Origin: Niallia nealsonii
GTDB taxonomy: Bacteria; Bacillota; Bacilli; Bacillales; Cytobacillaceae
Length of the DNA stretch: 57,725 bases
Assembly (NCBI RefSeq): GCF_002835805.1
Contig: NZ_PISE01000012.1
Coordinates: forward strand, 1-57,725
Direction of reading: 5' to 3'
The notes under the pieces were generated by a model, which saw nothing but the letters and a program-made list of their open reading frames with translations, had not been told where the DNA came from and ran no database searches. Shown in pieces: positions 1 to 10,564 of the stretch; the stretch's first letter is position 1, and every line of letters starts with the position of its first letter. The position numbers and the translations under genes are program-made.

Positions 1-19
1 GAGTAGGACGTCGCCAGGC
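1..19 (+). rRNA. 5S rRNA, 3' end only
   Basis: The first 19 bases match the conserved 3' tail of Bacillus 5S rRNA (GAGTAGGACG followed by TCGCCAGGC). The rest of the gene and its rRNA operon lie upstream of the window. A terminator follows at once, as expected at the end of an rRNA operon, and in B. subtilis an rRNA operon also precedes ctsR. Confidence 0.85.
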
Positions 20-31
20 GAATAAAAGAAA

Positions 32-59
32 AAAGATATCCATTCGGGTATCTTTTTTT
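32..59 (+). terminator. rRNA operon terminator
   Basis: Hairpin with stem AAAGATATCC (32-41) against GGGTATCTTT (46-55), loop ATTC, followed by a T run to position 59. This is a standard intrinsic terminator just after the 5S end. Confidence 0.85.
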
Positions 60-274
60 GCATTTCATCGGAATAAAAATTATAAAATGTTAATAAATTG
101 TTAGTTAGACAAAGGAAAAGAAAGTCGCTCCCTCGAAATTTTATAAACTCATAAAATTAAGAAAGTATAAATGAAATACCTTCTTACTTGAAAAGTTAGA
201 AAAATCAGACTATATTTAATGTAACCTAAAAACTCCCCCTTTAGAATTTTCAACACATATAAATAAATGTTCAC

Positions 275-300
275 GTTTGGAAAGGAAAGAAATTGGGAAA
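275..300 (+). promoter_or_regulatory. Possible sigma-B promoter of ctsR operon
   Basis: GTTTGG (275-280), 14 bases, then GGGAAA (295-300). This resembles the general-stress sigma-B consensus GTTTAA-N13-15-GGGTAT. The B. subtilis ctsR/clpC operon is known to have both sigma-A and sigma-B promoters. The match is imperfect and sigma-B use is inferred. The remaining sequence between 60 and 274 is AT-rich with nothing else recognised. Confidence 0.35.
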
Positions 301-318
301 ATTAATAAAACGTCAACG

Positions 319-348
319 TTGCGATAAAACGGTTGTTTCATGTATAAT
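319..348 (+). promoter_or_regulatory. Sigma-A promoter of ctsR operon
   Basis: TTGCGA (319-324), 18-base spacer, perfect TATAAT (343-348). Transcription would start within the CtsR operator immediately downstream, the usual arrangement for autorepression. Confidence 0.65.
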
Positions 349-351
349 TAT

Positions 352-368
352 AGTCAAATATAGTCAAA
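352..368 (+). promoter_or_regulatory. CtsR operator (tandem heptamers)
   Basis: Two direct AGTCAAA heptamers (352-358 and 362-368) separated by TAT. This fits the known CtsR box, (A/G)GTCAAA-N3-(A/G)GTCAAA. It overlaps the predicted transcription start, so bound CtsR would block its own operon until heat or stress inactivates it. Confidence 0.85.
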
Positions 369-387
369 GTCAGAAGGGGGAGGCTTG

Positions 388-849
388 GTGAAGAATATTT
401 CGGATATAATTGAGAACTATTTAAAGGAAGTTTTAAAAATGAGTGAAAAGTCACTTGTTGAAATAAAACGAAGCGAAGTCGCCGACAAGTTCGAATGTGT
501 ACCCTCCCAAATTAATTATGTTATAAATACAAGGTTTACGATAGAAAAGGGCTACGTAGTAGAAAGTAAACGTGGCGGCGGAGGATTTATTCGAATCATG
601 AAAGTTCAGTCTCATGATTATGCCCATTTAATTGATCAATTACTATCCCTTATACAAACACGAATTCCTCAAAGCAGCGCAGAGGATGTTATTTATCGTC
701 TGGTGGAAGAAAAAGTGATTAATGATAGAGAAGCAAAAATAATGCTTAGTGTAATTGATCGCTCTGTCTTATATCTTGATTTACCCTATAGAGATGAACT
801 AAGAGCAAGGATATTAAAGGCAATGTTAACTACATTAAAATATAAATAA
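388..849 (+). CDS. ctsR: Transcriptional repressor CtsR
   Basis: Repressor of class III heat-shock genes (clpC operon, clpP, clpE). The 153-aa product has the N-terminal winged HTH with the conserved segment CVPSQINYVINTRF around residues 37-50. The glycine-rich loop RGGGGF (residues 62-67) in the wing acts as the thermosensor in B. subtilis. The C-terminal dimer and McsB-contact region includes DRSVLYLDLP. The GTG at 388 is chosen because it sits about 7 bases after the AGGGGG Shine-Dalgarno; a TTG at 385 is too close. It is first gene of the ctsR-mcsA-mcsB-clpC operon, whose products inactivate it. Confidence 0.95.
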   Translation: MKNISDIIENYLKEVLKMSEKSLVEIKRSEVADKFECVPSQINYVINTRFTIEKGYVVESKRGGGGFIRIMKVQSHDYAHLIDQLLSLIQTRIPQSSAEDVIYRLVEEKVINDREAKIMLSVIDRSVLYLDLPYRDELRARILKAMLTTLKYK

Positions 850-873
850 ACGCAGTAGTTTTGAGGTGGTAAA

Positions 874-1422
874 ATGCTTTGTTCTGAATGTAATCAAAGA
901 CCGGCAACACTACATTATTCGAAGATTATTAATGGAACAAAAACTGAATTTCATCTTTGTGAACAATGTGCAGCTGAAAAAGGCGAATTGTTCATGCTCA
1001 ATGGGTCTTCAGGTTTTTCGTTCAATAGTTTATTAGCAAATTTGCTAAATATTGAACCAAGTTTCCAACAAATTAAACAAAATCCTTATAAAAAGGAAGA
1101 TGTTCTCCAATGCAAAGAGTGTTCTATGACATTTTCTCAATTTTTAGAAGTTGGCAGGTTTGGATGTCCTAGTTGCTATGAAACATTCAAGGAACAACTT
1201 CAGCCAGTACTTAAAAGGCTTCATGGTGGAAATATTGAGCATAAAGGTAAAGTTCCTGAAAGAATAGGAGGCCATATATTAATTAAAAAAGATATTGGCA
1301 AATTAAAAGAGGACCTTAAAGAACTTATTAATAAAGAGGAATTTGAAAAAGCAGCAGAAGTTCGTGATGAGATTAGAAGAAAGGAAAAGCAACTTTTAGC
1401 TTTTCATGAGGGAGGAGAGTAA
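874..1422 (+). CDS. mcsA: McsA, activator of protein arginine kinase McsB
   Basis: Zinc-binding partner and activator of McsB in protein quality control. The 182-aa protein has two zinc-knuckle pairs in the N-terminal part (C3/C6 with C29/C32, and C80/C83 with C98/C101). It ends with a UVR-type helical hairpin (roughly residues 140-178, with EEFEKAAEVRDEIR) of the kind that contacts Clp ATPases or McsB. The length matches the B. subtilis protein. It lies 24 bases after ctsR and its stop is 3 bases before the mcsB start, so the two are probably translationally coupled. Confidence 0.94.
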   Translation: MLCSECNQRPATLHYSKIINGTKTEFHLCEQCAAEKGELFMLNGSSGFSFNSLLANLLNIEPSFQQIKQNPYKKEDVLQCKECSMTFSQFLEVGRFGCPSCYETFKEQLQPVLKRLHGGNIEHKGKVPERIGGHILIKKDIGKLKEDLKELINKEEFEKAAEVRDEIRRKEKQLLAFHEGGE

Positions 1423-1425
1423 AGG

Positions 1426-2490
1426 GTGTCTGTAGAAAACTTTATAAATAAGGCAAAAACATCCTGGATGTGTTCAGAGGGCCCTGATTCTGACATTGTC
1501 TTAACCTCTCGTATTAGACTAGCAAGAAATATAAAAAAAATTCAATTTCCTACTATATTTTCTAAGGAAGATGCTTCTGAAATTATAGAAATATTGAACA
1601 AAAGACTTCAAAATCAGGAAACCTTGGAACTAGAAAAATTAGAATTACTAAAAATGGATAATCTTCAACAGCTAGAAAAACGAGTACTTGTCGAAAAGCA
1701 CTTAATTAGTCCCCAATTGGTAGAATCAGAACAGAGTGCCTGTATAATTTCAGAAAACGAAGAGATAAGCATAATGTTAAATGAAGAAGATCATATTCGA
1801 ATTCAGTGTATTAAACCAGGATTGCAGTTGTTGGAAGCTTTAAACCTAGCAGATAAAATTGATGACTGGTTAGAACAGGAGATTGATTATGCTTATCATT
1901 TGGAAATGGGTTATCTAACAAGCTGTCCTACTAATATTGGTACGGGTCTAAGAGCTTCTGTTATGCTTCATTTGCCAGGAATGGTGTTAACACAACAAAT
2001 GAAACGAATAATACCTGCTATTAACCATTTAGGTCTAGTTGTTAGAGGAATGTATGGAGAAGGCAGTGAAGCTCAAGGGAATATTTTTCAGATATCCAAT
2101 CAAATCACATTAGGAAAATCAGAAAAGGATATTGTAGAAGAATTAATAAGTGTTGTCCATCAATTAATTGAACAGGAAAAAAAAGCAAGAAAGGTATTAG
2201 TAGAATCTTCAAACATAGAATTAGAAGACAGGATTTATCGATCCTATGGAACATTGTGCCATAGTAGAATAATTGAAACAAAGGAAGCGGCACAATGCCT
2301 ATCAGATGTCCGTTTAGGTATAGATATGGAATATATTAAAAACATTTCTAAAAACATTTTAAATGAACTTTTAATTTTAACACAGCCAGGTTTTTTACAG
2401 CTTTATGCAGGAGAGCAAATGACTCCTAATGAACGTGACATTCGTCGCGCTACTCTAATCAGAGAAAGACTTCAAATGGAAGTAAAATAA
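1426..2490 (+). CDS. mcsB: Protein arginine kinase McsB
   Basis: Phosphorylates arginines on CtsR and damaged proteins; phosphoarginine marks them for ClpCP degradation. The 354-aa product has the phosphagen-kinase-like domain: nucleotide-binding arginine segment TSRIRLARN (about 27-35), NEEDHIRIQ (about 119-127), and the catalytic-loop region [14 protein letters not shown] (about 166-179). The C-terminal RDIRR motif belongs to the allosteric phosphoarginine pocket. GTG start; the SD GGAGGAG lies within the end of mcsA. All family landmarks look intact. Confidence 0.95.
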   Translation: MSVENFINKAKTSWMCSEGPDSDIVLTSRIRLARNIKKIQFPTIFSKEDASEIIEILNKRLQNQETLELEKLELLKMDNLQQLEKRVLVEKHLISPQLVESEQSACIISENEEISIMLNEEDHIRIQCIKPGLQLLEALNLADKIDDWLEQEIDYAYHLEMGYLTSCPTNIGTGLRASVMLHLPGMVLTQQMKRIIPAINHLGLVVRGMYGEGSEAQGNIFQISNQITLGKSEKDIVEELISVVHQLIEQEKKARKVLVESSNIELEDRIYRSYGTLCHSRIIETKEAAQCLSDVRLGIDMEYIKNISKNILNELLILTQPGFLQLYAGEQMTPNERDIRRATLIRERLQMEVK

Positions 2491-2516
2491 ATAAAAGGAA
2501 TAGGGAGGATGAAAGC

Positions 2517-4970
2517 ATGATGTTTGGTCGATTTACAGAAAGAGCGCAAAAAGTACTGGCTTTATCACAAGAAGAGGCAATTCGATTAGGACATAATAAT
2601 ATTGGTACAGAGCATATTTTACTTGGTTTAGTGCGTGAAGGTGAAGGGATAGCTGCTAAAGCTTTATTAGCGCTAGGGCTAGGACCAGAAAAGATCCAAG
2701 AAGAAGTAGAAAATCTAATTGGGCGTGGGCAGGATGCTTCCCAAACTATTCATTATACGCCACGAGCTAAAAAGGTAATTGAACTATCTATGGATGAGGC
2801 AAGGAAATTAGGTCATTCCTATGTCGGCACAGAGCATATTTTATTAGGGCTCATCCGTGAAGGTGAAGGAGTTGCAGCTAGAGTATTAAATAATCTAGGA
2901 GTCAGTCTTAATAAAGCTCGACAACAAGTGCTTCAATTATTGGGAAGCAGTGAATCTAGTAGTCATCAAGGTGGATCAGCGGCTAGTGCAAATACGCCTA
3001 CATTAGATAGCTTAGCTAGAGATTTAACTGCAATTGCTAGAGAAGGAAGCTTAGATCCTGTCATCGGAAGAAGCAAAGAAATACAACGTGTAATTGAAGT
3101 GCTAAGTAGAAGAACAAAAAACAATCCAGTGTTAATAGGGGAACCAGGGGTTGGTAAAACTGCTATTGCAGAAGGATTAGCACAACAAATTGTTCAAAAT
3201 GAAGTGCCGGAAATTTTACGAGATAAAAGGGTAATGACATTAGATATGGGAACGGTTGTTGCTGGAACAAAATATCGTGGTGAATTTGAAGATCGTTTGA
3301 AAAAGGTAATGGATGAAATTCGCCAAGCAGGAAATATTATCTTGTTTATCGATGAGTTGCACACTTTAATCGGTGCAGGTGGTGCAGAAGGAGCAATCGA
3401 TGCATCTAATATATTGAAACCTTCTTTAGCAAGGGGAGAGTTGCAATGTATTGGAGCGACAACATTAGATGAATATAGAAAATATATTGAAAAAGATGCT
3501 GCACTAGAAAGACGTTTTCAACCTATTACAGTGGATGAACCGACAGCGGAGGAATCTGTACAAATTCTTAAAGGGCTGCGAGATCGTTATGAAGCACATC
3601 ACCGCGTATCCATTACAGATGAGGCAATTGAAGCTGCGGTGAAATTATCAGATCGTTATATCTCAGACCGTTTCTTACCGGATAAAGCAATTGATTTAAT
3701 AGATGAGGCAGGTTCGAAGGTGCGATTAAGATCTTATACAACTCCTCCGAACTTAAAAGAACTAGAAGTGAAACTAGAAGAAGTACGAAAAGAAAAGGAT
3801 GCTTCTGTTCAAAGTCAAGAATTTGAAAAGGCTGCATCTTTACGTGATACAGAGCAAAGATTAAGAGAACAGCTAGAAGAAACGAAAAAGAATTGGAAAG
3901 AGAAGCAGGGTCAAGAAAATTCAGAAGTTACAGTGGAAGATATTGCAAGTGTGGTAGCTAGCTGGACTGGTATACCTGTTTCAAAACTAGCTCAAACAGA
4001 AACAGACAAATTGCTTAACATGGAATCCATTCTTCATAATCGTGTTATTGGGCAAGAAGAAGCGGTTATTGCAATTTCAAAAGCCGTTAGACGTGCAAGG
4101 GCGGGATTAAAAGATCCTAAACGTCCAATTGGCTCCTTTATTTTCCTAGGACCTACAGGTGTAGGAAAAACTGAACTTGCTAGAGCGCTGGCTGAATCCA
4201 TGTTTGGTGACGAAGATGCAATGATTCGCATTGACATGTCAGAATATATGGAAAAGCATTCGACTTCTAGACTTGTAGGTTCGCCTCCAGGGTATGTAGG
4301 GTATGAAGAAGGTGGACAGCTGACAGAAAAGGTTAGAAGAAAGCCATATTCTGTTGTTTTATTAGATGAAATTGAAAAAGCACATCCAGATGTTTTTAAT
4401 ATACTATTGCAAGTATTAGAGGATGGTCGTTTAACAGATTCTAAAGGAAGAACAGTTGATTTTCGAAATACAGTTTTAATTATGACTTCTAACGTTGGTG
4501 CATCTGCATTAAAACGCAATAAATACGTAGGCTTTAATATCCAAGATGGAGAAGCTGATTACAAAGATATGAAGGGTAAAGTAATGGAAGAATTAAAAAG
4601 AGCATTCCGCCCAGAGTTTTTAAATCGTATCGATGAAATCATCGTTTTCCATTCTTTAGTGAAAAAACATTTAAAAGAAATTGTTACATTAATGGCAGAT
4701 CAGTTAGTAAAAAGGTTGGCAGAACAGGATATACGTTTAACTATTACAGAGGCTGCAAAAGAAAAAATTGCTGATGAAGGTTATGATCCGGAATATGGGG
4801 CAAGACCACTTCGTAGAGCGATTCAAAAACATATTGAAGATCGTTTGTCAGAAGAATTGTTAAAAGGAACTGTTTTAACTGGACAAAATATTGACTTAGA
4901 TATAGAAGATGGTGCCTTTGTTGTAAAGGTTAAAGAAATAAATGAGCCAACACCTAATCTGCAGAAATAA
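2517..4970 (+). CDS. clpC: ATP-dependent Clp protease ATPase subunit ClpC
   Basis: AAA+ unfoldase that feeds phosphoarginine-tagged and adaptor-delivered substrates to ClpP. The 817-aa product has two Clp_N repeats (about 1-145, each with TEHILLGL(V/I)REGEG). The first AAA domain has Walker A GEPGVGKT near residue 210. A coiled-coil M domain with UVR-like [15 protein letters not shown] (about 410-475) follows. The second AAA domain has Walker A GPTGVGKT near 545 and Walker [13 protein letters not shown]. It is last gene of the CtsR operon, with a terminator 22 bases after its stop. Confidence 0.97.
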   Translation: MMFGRFTERAQKVLALSQEEAIRLGHNNIGTEHILLGLVREGEGIAAKALLALGLGPEKIQEEVENLIGRGQDASQTIHYTPRAKKVIELSMDEARKLGHSYVGTEHILLGLIREGEGVAARVLNNLGVSLNKARQQVLQLLGSSESSSHQGGSAASANTPTLDSLARDLTAIAREGSLDPVIGRSKEIQRVIEVLSRRTKNNPVLIGEPGVGKTAIAEGLAQQIVQNEVPEILRDKRVMTLDMGTVVAGTKYRGEFEDRLKKVMDEIRQAGNIILFIDELHTLIGAGGAEGAIDASNILKPSLARGELQCIGATTLDEYRKYIEKDAALERRFQPITVDEPTAEESVQILKGLRDRYEAHHRVSITDEAIEAAVKLSDRYISDRFLPDKAIDLIDEAGSKVRLRSYTTPPNLKELEVKLEEVRKEKDASVQSQEFEKAASLRDTEQRLREQLEETKKNWKEKQGQENSEVTVEDIASVVASWTGIPVSKLAQTETDKLLNMESILHNRVIGQEEAVIAISKAVRRARAGLKDPKRPIGSFIFLGPTGVGKTELARALAESMFGDEDAMIRIDMSEYMEKHSTSRLVGSPPGYVGYEEGGQLTEKVRRKPYSVVLLDEIEKAHPDVFNILLQVLEDGRLTDSKGRTVDFRNTVLIMTSNVGASALKRNKYVGFNIQDGEADYKDMKGKVMEELKRAFRPEFLNRIDEIIVFHSLVKKHLKEIVTLMADQLVKRLAEQDIRLTITEAAKEKIADEGYDPEYGARPLRRAIQKHIEDRLSEELLKGTVLTGQNIDLDIEDGAFVVKVKEINEPTPNLQK

Positions 4971-4992
4971 TAAGGAAGTAAAAATAAAATGG

Positions 4993-5029
4993 GCACACGT
5001 GTTACTATTATACGTGTGCTATTTTTTTT
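4993..5029 (+). terminator. Terminator after clpC
   Basis: Stem GCACACGT (4993-5000) against ACGTGTGC (5012-5019), then an eight-T run (5022-5029). It separates the CtsR operon from radA, though readthrough is possible because radA starts only 33 bases later. Confidence 0.85.
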
Positions 5030-5061
5030 AGAGTATAAAAGCAAGGAGGAAATGAGGAAAA

Positions 5062-6441
5062 ATGGCGAAGCGCAAAACAAAATTTCTTTGTCAAGAATGT
5101 GGCTATGAATCAGCCAAATGGATGGGGAGGTGTCCTGGATGTGGCAATTGGAATACAATGGTCGAAGAAGTAGAGAAAAGCCAATCGCAGCGAAAAGGAG
5201 CCTTCGCTCATACTCAAAGTTCTACTATTCTTGCCAAGCCTATTCCTATTACAAGTATAGAAACTGTAAATGAACCAAGAGTTTTAACCGATCTTGGAGA
5301 GCTTAATCGCGTATTAGGCGGTGGAGTAGTGCAAGGTTCGCTTGTATTAATTGGTGGAGATCCTGGAATAGGAAAATCTACTCTGCTTCTTCAAGTATCA
5401 TCTCAATTGGCAAATAAAAAACATAATGTTTTATATGTATCTGGAGAAGAGTCACAAAAACAAACTAAATTAAGAGCGGATCGATTAGGTGTTACTACAG
5501 AACATCTTCTCGTATATTCTGAAACAAATTTAGAGGAAATAAGCAAAACAATTGAAAATTCAAATGTTCAATTTGTAGTAATAGATTCTATTCAGACAAT
5601 CTATCATCCTGAGGTAACCTCAGCACCAGGAAGTGTTTCCCAAGTAAGGGAATGTACAGCAGAGTTAATGAGAATTGGCAAAACAAAAGGGATTGCAATC
5701 TTTATTGTGGGACATGTTACAAAAGAAGGTTCCATTGCAGGACCAAGACTGTTAGAGCATATGGTAGATACGGTTTTGTATTTTGAGGGAGAAAGACATC
5801 ATACATATCGAATATTAAGAGCTGTAAAAAATCGTTTTGGTTCTACAAATGAAATGGGAATTTTTGAAATGAAGGAATTTGGATTAGAGGAAGTCGAGAA
5901 TCCTTCTGAGATATTTTTAGAAGAGCGATCCCAGGGGGCCGCTGGATCAACGGTTGTTGCTTCTATGGAAGGGACTCGTCCTGTACTAGTAGAGATACAA
6001 GCACTTATTTCACCAACAAGTTTCGGAAATCCTAGGAGAATGGCTACTGGCATTGATCATAACAGAGTTCCATTATTAATGGCAGTTTTGGAAAAGAGAG
6101 TGGGGTTATTGTTGCAAAACCAAGATGCATATTTAAAGGTAGCTGGAGGAGTAAAGTTGGATGAGCCAGCAATTGATTTAGCCATTGCGGTGAGCATTGC
6201 ATCAAGTTTTAGAGATAAGCCAACAAAAGCAACCGATTGTATAATTGGTGAAGTGGGATTAACAGGTGAAGTAAGAAGAGTATCTAGAATAGAGCAAAGG
6301 GTACAAGAAGCAGTAAAATTGGGCTTCGAGCGAGTTATCCTTCCGTCTAATAACTTAAGTGGCTTAAAGGCGCCGAGTGGAGTAAAACTTATAGGAGTGA
6401 ACTCTGTAGGAGAGGCATTAAAAGTAGCATTAGAAGATTAA
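5062..6441 (+). CDS. radA: DNA repair protein RadA (Sms)
   Basis: RecA-like ATPase/helicase that promotes branch migration in recombination and repair. The 459-aa product has an N-terminal C4 zinc finger (C10, C13, C24, C27), a RecA core with Walker [11 protein letters not shown] (about residues 97-106), the RadA signature KNRFG (about 257-261), and a Lon-like C-terminal domain from roughly residue 280. The start has a strong SD (AAGGAGG). In B. subtilis the next gene is disA, whose product interacts with RadA; here disA is absent. Confidence 0.96.
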   Translation: MAKRKTKFLCQECGYESAKWMGRCPGCGNWNTMVEEVEKSQSQRKGAFAHTQSSTILAKPIPITSIETVNEPRVLTDLGELNRVLGGGVVQGSLVLIGGDPGIGKSTLLLQVSSQLANKKHNVLYVSGEESQKQTKLRADRLGVTTEHLLVYSETNLEEISKTIENSNVQFVVIDSIQTIYHPEVTSAPGSVSQVRECTAELMRIGKTKGIAIFIVGHVTKEGSIAGPRLLEHMVDTVLYFEGERHHTYRILRAVKNRFGSTNEMGIFEMKEFGLEEVENPSEIFLEERSQGAAGSTVVASMEGTRPVLVEIQALISPTSFGNPRRMATGIDHNRVPLLMAVLEKRVGLLLQNQDAYLKVAGGVKLDEPAIDLAIAVSIASSFRDKPTKATDCIIGEVGLTGEVRRVSRIEQRVQEAVKLGFERVILPSNNLSGLKAPSGVKLIGVNSVGEALKVALED

Positions 6442-6703
6442 TAAAAGGATAATAGCAATAATTTTTGTGAAGAATAATTTTGGAAAAATGAAAAAATAAA
6501 TTGATGCTAAGTGGCATGTATGTTAAAATGTACTGTTTATATTTGACATTTTATTGTTAATAATGCTACGCTAAATTTATTCTTAAAGATAATATGTAAT
6601 AATTAACGAAAATAACTTTTTCATTACAAATGAACAAATTCTCTGTAATAACAGGTTTTAAATTCTAGAATTTGTTTATAATGTGAAAGAGGAGGTGAAA
6701 GTA
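6442..6703 (+). other. Intergenic gap where disA would be expected
   Basis: This 262-base AT-rich stretch sits between radA and yacL, where B. subtilis carries disA (about 1.1 kb). I could not recognise any DisA-like peptide in any frame. A TTGACA occurs at 6543-6548 but lacks a good partner 17 bases on. A TATAAT at 6677-6682 lies just before the yacL SD. No clear terminator is visible. Confidence 0.6.
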
Positions 6704-7783
6704 TTGTTAAAACGCATTGTTCAAGCTGGTTTCATAATTATTGGAGGAACGCTTGGAATATTTTTTATTCCGGATTTATTGAAATCATTGACATTCGAAT
6801 CGAATCTTATAAATAATCCTTATGTTTCTGCAATACTTGGTGCCATTATTTTTTATCTTATAATATTTTGGGCGGTTGACTATGTTGTTAATTTTGTTAA
6901 GTTAATGGAAGAATCTCTTGTAAGGGCTCCAATAACTGACATTATATTTGGAAGTGTAGGATTAGCATTTGGTCTTATATTAGCTTTTTTAATAGGGTAC
7001 GCATTAACAGCTATAAAAGTACCAATTCTTAATACAATTGCACCCATACTATTAACGTTACTTTTTGGTTATTTAGGTTTTCAAGTTGGTTTCAAGAAAC
7101 GAGATGAATTATTAACGCTTTTTACCGCTAAAAAGAAAAAAGGCACGGAAGAAGATGCTCCTAAAACGGAAAAAAATAATTTAAAAATCCTTGATACTAG
7201 TGTTATTATTGATGGAAGAATCGCTGATATATGCCAAACAGGGTTTTTAGAAGGGACAATTGTTATTCCCCAATTTGTGTTGGGTGAATTGCAGCATATT
7301 GCGGATTCCTCAGATGCTTTAAAACGTAATCGAGGAAGAAGAGGATTGGATATTCTTAATCGCATTCAAAAAGAATTGGCCATTAAGGTCGAAATCTATG
7401 AAGGAGATTTTGAGGATATTCAAGAAGTAGACAGCAAACTTGTTAAACTGGCCAAGTTGACAAATGGTGTTGTTGTAACAAATGATTTTAACTTAAACAA
7501 GGTTTGTGAACTTCAGAAGGTTTCTGTATTAAATATCAATGATTTAGCAAATGCAGTAAAGCCAGTAGTTCTTCCAGGTGAAGAAATGAAGATTCAGATT
7601 ATTAAAGATGGAAAAGAACATAATCAAGGAATTGCTTATTTAGATGATGGAACAATGATTGTAGTAGAAGAAGGCCGCAATTATATTGGTAAACATATTG
7701 ATGTACTTGTTACTAGTGTGTTGCAAACATCTGCAGGAAGAATGATATTTGCAAAACCTAAATTATTAGAAAAAGCATTGTAG
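6704..7783 (+). CDS. yacL: PIN/TRAM domain membrane protein YacL
   Basis: Predicted membrane-anchored ribonuclease-like protein of unknown target. The 359-aa product has about four N-terminal hydrophobic segments within residues 1-130. A PIN domain follows, opening with [12 protein letters not shown] and carrying later acidic positions (VVTNDFNLN). The C-terminal TRAM domain (about 285-350) includes [11 protein letters not shown] and may bind RNA. The TTG at 6704 is chosen: it lies 6 bases after the SD GGAGGTG and reproduces the family N-terminus LLKRIVQ. The upstream GTG at 6683 precedes that SD. Confidence 0.9.
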   Translation: MLKRIVQAGFIIIGGTLGIFFIPDLLKSLTFESNLINNPYVSAILGAIIFYLIIFWAVDYVVNFVKLMEESLVRAPITDIIFGSVGLAFGLILAFLIGYALTAIKVPILNTIAPILLTLLFGYLGFQVGFKKRDELLTLFTAKKKKGTEEDAPKTEKNNLKILDTSVIIDGRIADICQTGFLEGTIVIPQFVLGELQHIADSSDALKRNRGRRGLDILNRIQKELAIKVEIYEGDFEDIQEVDSKLVKLAKLTNGVVVTNDFNLNKVCELQKVSVLNINDLANAVKPVVLPGEEMKIQIIKDGKEHNQGIAYLDDGTMIVVEEGRNYIGKHIDVLVTSVLQTSAGRMIFAKPKLLEKAL

Positions 7784-7800
7784 GAATAGGAGATTGTTTT

Positions 7801-8499
7801 ATGACTTATGAAGTCATTATACCAGCAGCAGGACAAGGGAAAAGAATGCAGGCGGGAAAAAATAAGTTGTTTCTGACAATAGATGAGGCGCCTATTTTCA
7901 TTCATACATTAAAGGTTTTTGAGCAGGATTCCAACTGTAGCCGTATTTGGCTAGTGATAAATCCTGAAGAAAAACAGCAAATGCAGGAATGGATAGCTAA
8001 CTTTGATATCCAAAAAATTGCTGGTCTTGTTGCTGGAGGAATAGAAAGACAATATAGCATTTATAATGCAATAAAATTGCTAGGAAACAGCGCTATAGTA
8101 TTAGTACATGATGCGGCTAGACCTTTTATTAATGAAAATCAAATAAAACAATTAACAGAAGTTGCAAAAGAAAACGGTGCAGCTGTCTTAGCTGTTCCTA
8201 TAAAGGATACGGTGAAAAAAGTTTCTGGTGATATAGTAGATGAGACAGTTGACCGTTCAAGCTTGTGGGCTATTCAAACCCCACAAGCTTTTCGTATTTC
8301 CATCTTAAAGGAAGCGTATGAGCAAGCATTTAAAGATAGTTTTCTTGGTACGGATGACGCAAGTTTAGTGGAACGTCTTGGGAAAGAAGTGAAAATTGTA
8401 TTGGGGGATTATGATAATATTAAGTTAACAACCCCAGAGGACTTATATTTTGCAGAGGCCATTATACAAAAAAAGAAAAAAGTTAATGAAAAGGAGTAA
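7801..8499 (+). CDS. ispD: 2-C-methyl-D-erythritol 4-phosphate cytidylyltransferase
   Basis: Third step of the MEP isoprenoid pathway: CTP plus methylerythritol 4-phosphate gives CDP-ME. The 232-aa product has the nucleotide-binding N-terminus PAAGQGKRMQ with downstream K (NKLF), the VHDAARPF motif, and TDDASLVE near the C-terminal part. These are hallmark IspD segments. It is followed 5 bases later by ispF, the usual pairing, and preceded by yacL with a 17-base gap. Confidence 0.96.
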   Translation: MTYEVIIPAAGQGKRMQAGKNKLFLTIDEAPIFIHTLKVFEQDSNCSRIWLVINPEEKQQMQEWIANFDIQKIAGLVAGGIERQYSIYNAIKLLGNSAIVLVHDAARPFINENQIKQLTEVAKENGAAVLAVPIKDTVKKVSGDIVDETVDRSSLWAIQTPQAFRISILKEAYEQAFKDSFLGTDDASLVERLGKEVKIVLGDYDNIKLTTPEDLYFAEAIIQKKKKVNEKE

Positions 8500-8504
8500 A
8501 CTAG

Positions 8505-8987
8505 ATGTTTCGAATAGGACAAGGTTTTGATGTGCATCAGCTTGTGGAGGGAAGACCACTTATTATAGGAGGAATAGAAATCCCTTTTGAAAAAGGACTA
8601 TTAGGTCACTCTGATGCAGATGTACTTTTACATACAATAGCGGATGCCTGCCTTGGTGCAATAGGCGAGGGTGATATTGGGAAACATTTCCCAGATACAG
8701 ATGAGGCATTCAAAGATGCAGATTCTGCCAAATTGCTGGAACGTGTTTGGGAAATAGTAAAGTCAAAAGGCTATGAACTGGTAAATGCGGATTGTACAAT
8801 TATGGCGCAAATGCCTAAAATGGCTCCTCATATAACGAGTATGCAGGAAAAAATCGCATCTTTATTAGAAACAGAAAAAAGTAATGTAAATGTGAAAGCA
8901 ACTACAACAGAAAAATTAGGATTTACTGGAAGAGGAGAAGGAATTGCTTCACAAGCAGTTGTTCTATTGCAGAAAAAAGTAAGATAA
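8505..8987 (+). CDS. ispF: 2-C-methyl-D-erythritol 2,4-cyclodiphosphate synthase
   Basis: Fifth MEP-pathway step: converts CDP-ME 2-phosphate to MEcPP with release of CMP. The 160-aa product has the metal-binding DVH (D8, H10) in [19 protein letters not shown] with the third ligand His near residue 42, and the C-terminal [16 protein letters not shown] that forms the CMP site. The active protein is a homotrimer. It is tightly linked to ispD; the intervening step, IspE, is encoded elsewhere. Confidence 0.96.
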   Translation: MFRIGQGFDVHQLVEGRPLIIGGIEIPFEKGLLGHSDADVLLHTIADACLGAIGEGDIGKHFPDTDEAFKDADSAKLLERVWEIVKSKGYELVNADCTIMAQMPKMAPHITSMQEKIASLLETEKSNVNVKATTTEKLGFTGRGEGIASQAVVLLQKKVR

Positions 8988-9066
8988 ACACTCTTTTAAA
9001 GAAAAAAATGTAATGATAGAATAGATTAGGTGAAAATTCAATGATTGAAATCGAGGAGGCAATAGC

Positions 9067-10524
9067 ATGACCAACGAAATCCGTGTTCGTTATGCCCCAA
9101 GTCCAACGGGACATCTGCATATTGGGAATGCACGTACTGCACTATTTAATTATTTATTTGCAAGAAATAAAGGCGGAAAATTTATTATCCGCATTGAAGA
9201 TACAGACAAAAAAAGAAATATTGAAGGTGGAGAAGAAAGTCAATTAAAATATCTAAAATGGCTTGGAATGGATTGGGATGAAAGTGTAGATGTAGGCGGT
9301 GAATATGGCCCATATAGACAATCAGAACGCACTGATATTTACAAAAAATACTATACAGAGCTATTAGAAAAAGAACTTGCCTATAAATGCTATTGTACAG
9401 AAGAAGAAATAGAAGCTGAGCGAGAAGAGCAGCTGAAAAACAATGAAACTCCCAAATACTCAGGTAAATGCCGTCACCTGACTAAAGAAGAACAAGAAAA
9501 ACTTGAAGCAGAAGGAAGGAAACCAAGCATTCGCATAAAGGTTCCTGAAAATGTGGTATATGAATTTGAAGATATGGTAAAAGGTTCCGTTTCTTTTGAT
9601 GCCGAAACAATTGGTGATTATGTAATGATTAAAAAGGATGGCACTCCAACATATAATTTTGCTGTGGCAATTGATGATCACCTAATGAAAATCTCTCATG
9701 TACTAAGAGGTGATGATCATATTACCAATACACCGAAACAGTTAATGGTATATGATGCATTTGGTTGGGAAAGACCGATTTTTGGACATATGACATTAAT
9801 TGTGAATGAAAATAGAAAAAAATTAAGCAAACGAGATGAGTCCATTATTCAATTTATTGAACAATATGAAGAGTTGGGCTACTTGCCGGATGCATTATTT
9901 AACTTTATAACATTATTAGGATGGTCTCCAGAAGGGGAAGATGAGCTTTTCTCTAAGGATGAATTTATTAATATTTTTGATGCCACTCGTCTATCGAAAT
10001 CTCCTGCGTTGTTTGATCAACAAAAATTAGCATGGATGAATAACCAATACATTAAAAAAGCTGAATTAAGCAAAGTAGTAGAATTGGCAACTCCACATTT
10101 AGTGAACGCCGATTTATTAAGTAAACAGCCGACAGAAGAAGAAAAAAATTGGGTTGAAAGCCTAATTGACCTTTATCAAGACCAAATGAGTTATGGGGCA
10201 GAGATTGTTAAACTTTCTACATTGTTTTTCAGTGATGAAATCAGCTACGAAGGGGAAGCAGCTGAAGTATTGGCGGGAGAACAAGTTCCGGCAGTGATTC
10301 GATCATTTAGAGAAGAGTTGCTGAACATGGATGAGTGGAATGCTGATAATATTAAAGCAGCTATAAAAAGAGTTCAAAAAGCAACAGGCCAAAAAGGAAA
10401 AAATTTATTTATGCCTATTCGTGTTGCGGCTACAGGCCAAACACATGGTCCGGATTTGCCAAAGGCTATTGCATTATTAGGACAAGCTAAAATAGAAAAA
10501 AGATTATTATCGATTATAGGTTAA
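9067..10524 (+). CDS. gltX: Glutamyl-tRNA synthetase
   Basis: Class I synthetase charging tRNA-Glu; in Bacillus it also misacylates tRNA-Gln for later amidation. The 485-aa protein has the HIGH-type motif in [12 protein letters not shown] (about residues 10-21) and the KMSKS-type motif KKLSKRD (about 254-260). The all-helical anticodon-binding half follows. SD GAGGAGG precedes the ATG. In B. subtilis gltX is cotranscribed with cysE-cysS and the transcript is processed between gltX and cysE, consistent with the structured spacer here. Confidence 0.96.
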   Translation: MTNEIRVRYAPSPTGHLHIGNARTALFNYLFARNKGGKFIIRIEDTDKKRNIEGGEESQLKYLKWLGMDWDESVDVGGEYGPYRQSERTDIYKKYYTELLEKELAYKCYCTEEEIEAEREEQLKNNETPKYSGKCRHLTKEEQEKLEAEGRKPSIRIKVPENVVYEFEDMVKGSVSFDAETIGDYVMIKKDGTPTYNFAVAIDDHLMKISHVLRGDDHITNTPKQLMVYDAFGWERPIFGHMTLIVNENRKKLSKRDESIIQFIEQYEELGYLPDALFNFITLLGWSPEGEDELFSKDEFINIFDATRLSKSPALFDQQKLAWMNNQYIKKAELSKVVELATPHLVNADLLSKQPTEEEKNWVESLIDLYQDQMSYGAEIVKLSTLFFSDEISYEGEAAEVLAGEQVPAVIRSFREELLNMDEWNADNIKAAIKRVQKATGQKGKNLFMPIRVAATGQTHGPDLPKAIALLGQAKIEKRLLSIIG

Positions 10525-10564
10525 CAGATTATAAAAAATGTAATATAGTAATAAAAAGAATGAT

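Noticed and set aside
4034-4519. 161-aa minus-strand open frame inside clpC
   Set aside because: Antisense to the second AAA domain of ClpC; no independent evidence.
6543-6571. TTGACA at 6543 as yacL promoter
   Set aside because: No acceptable -10 at 16-18 bases; left as an isolated hexamer.
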